Source: Beijerinckiaceae bacterium
Lineage (GTDB): Bacteria > Pseudomonadota > Alphaproteobacteria > Rhizobiales > Beijerinckiaceae
Length of the DNA: 6,252 nucleotides
Direction: 5' to 3'
NCBI GenBank assembly: GCA_027346205.1
Contig: DAIESR010000095.1
Coordinates: 1-6,252 of the forward strand
Shown: piece by piece, positions 5,940 through 6,252 of the stretch
How positions within the stretch are numbered: position 1 is the stretch's first letter
Layout of the letters: each line of letters begins with the position of its first letter
Notes under the pieces: model-generated
The model's database searches: none
What the model saw: only the letters and a program-made list of their open reading frames with translations
Told to the model about the DNA's origin: nothing
Program-made: the position numbers and the translations under genes

Positions 5940-5984
5940 GCCTCGGTGCAGGTTGCCGAGGCTTTCGACCTCGCCATGGCGAGG
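5940..5984. repeat. Tandem inverted repeats with alternative pairing, between the cytochrome and TPR genes
   Basis: Two elements lie side by side: a perfect 16-base palindrome CCTCGCCATGGCGAGG (5969-5984), and a 7-base stem GCCTCGG (5940-5946) with CCGAGGC (5956-5962) around a 9-base loop. In a minus-strand transcript the first CCUCGCC could instead pair with GGCGAG at 5942-5937, so the two folds compete. They lie 64 bases and more beyond the stop of the minus-strand cytochrome gene and upstream of the sigma-54 site. A terminator or attenuator for read-through, or a binding site, are all possible. No U-run follows. Confidence 0.5.
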
Positions 5985-6010
5985 GTCACATGTCGCAATC
6001 AGACAATGGT

Positions 6011-6034
6011 GGTGACGGGACCGGCGGAGTCACC
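6011..6034 (-). terminator. Possible stem-loop just after the cytochrome gene
   Basis: GGTGAC (6011-6016) and GTCACC (6029-6034) are exact inverted copies around a GC-rich 12-base loop, beginning 13 bases after the TGA of the minus-strand cytochrome gene. The position suits a 3' stem-loop, but without a U-run a Rho-independent terminator cannot be claimed. Confidence 0.3.
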
Positions 6035-6047
6035 GCGAGGGGATAGC

Positions 6048-6252
6048 TCAGAACTGCTTGCCCATGACAGAACCTTTCGACAGCGATGTCAGATAAGTAA
6101 TCAGATCCACCATCTGCGGACTGTTAAAGGCGGGCGGTTGGCCTTGCAGCCATACTCTGACGCACCCCATCAGCTGCTCTTCCAACGTGCTCACCTGATG
6201 CTTCCGAGAATTCAATTTCGGGAATGTAGCCGCGGCACCGACCAAGCTCGGA
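6048..6252 (-). CDS. C-terminal part of a probable c-type cytochrome (SoxA/TsdA-like), cut by the window edge
   Basis: The frame is open from the right edge to TGA at 6050-6048, so about the last 68 residues of a longer protein are seen. They read PSLVGAAATFPKLN, TLEEQLMGCVRVWLQGQPPAF and SPQMVDLITYLTSLSKG, ending SVMGKQF. The run TLEE-x-(4)-C-x-(6)-G-x-P-x-(3)-SP-x-M-x-x-(L/I)-x-x-Y(L/I)-x-x-LS-x-G is the pattern I associate with the C-terminal half of the SoxA/TsdA-type cytochrome c domain, whose haem site CxxCH and export signal would lie upstream, outside the window. No CxxCH is seen here. If right, it is a periplasmic electron-transfer protein; the substrate cannot be told. The TTG at 6245 is probably internal, not the start. 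Stem-loops follow its stop. Confidence 0.55.
   Translation of the reverse strand, partial: PSLVGAAATFPKLNSRKHQVSTLEEQLMGCVRVWLQGQPPAFNSPQMVDLITYLTSLSKGSVMGKQF

Noticed and set aside
5935..5990. Resemblance to a SAM-I riboswitch core (a GGCAACC run followed by TTAATTTCC on the minus strand)
   Set aside because: Only short pieces match; the characteristic P1 and P2 helices cannot be drawn and no methionine-cycle gene follows.
5991..6005. NifA-type upstream activator site near the sigma-54 promoter
   Set aside because: The spacing is TGT-N9-ACA, not N10, and it lies over 150 bases from the promoter; NifA sites are phase-sensitive.

Overview
The window looks like chromosomal DNA from a GC-rich alphaproteobacterium, probably of the order Hyphomicrobiales (Rhizobiales). 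The signs are the protein flavour (a MoxR ATPase, a CHASE3 hybrid kinase with the H-box GQLTGGIAHDFNNML, a short bacterial PH-domain membrane protein), sparse Shine-Dalgarno sites with GTG starts, and a dispersed palindrome of a kind often seen between genes in this group. No rRNA, tRNA, CRISPR array, transposase or phage gene was seen.

Layout. At the left edge a MoxR-type AAA+ ATPase runs on the minus strand (30-905). It ends at an in-frame TAG, and the 29 bases beyond the stop still read like the end of a MoxR protein. A 583-base non-coding region (906-1488) separates it from a divergent plus-strand hybrid sensor histidine kinase (1489-3351). The kinase has two membrane segments, a CHASE3-type sensor, HisKA, HATPase and a receiver domain. 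A two-helix membrane PH-domain protein (3454-3921) follows on the same strand. A degenerate 84-base inverted repeat (3930-4013) fills the junction where the plus-strand genes meet the minus-strand genes.

The right half reads on the minus strand, in transcription order: the C-terminal end of a probable SoxA/TsdA-type c-type cytochrome (6048-6252, cut by the window edge), a TPR protein (5284-5787), and two 104-residue proteins of unknown family (4866-5180 and 4047-4361). The last two are paralogues, about 88% identical in protein and about 81% in DNA by hand count. A strong -24/-12 (sigma-54) promoter match, TGGCTCC-AATA-TTGCT, lies just upstream of the TPR gene at 5824-5839. The leader regions upstream of the TPR gene and of the 4047-4361 gene contain several perfect inverted repeats.

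How they may work together. The kinase and PH protein suggest membrane sensing, but no cognate response regulator is visible. The TPR gene and the duplicated small genes may form an RpoN-controlled module, for example one tied to nitrogen or redox metabolism. That link rests on the promoter motif and co-orientation, not on recognised functions. The best leads are the sigma-54 site with the TPR gene and paralogue pair, and the broken or recoded MoxR C-terminus.
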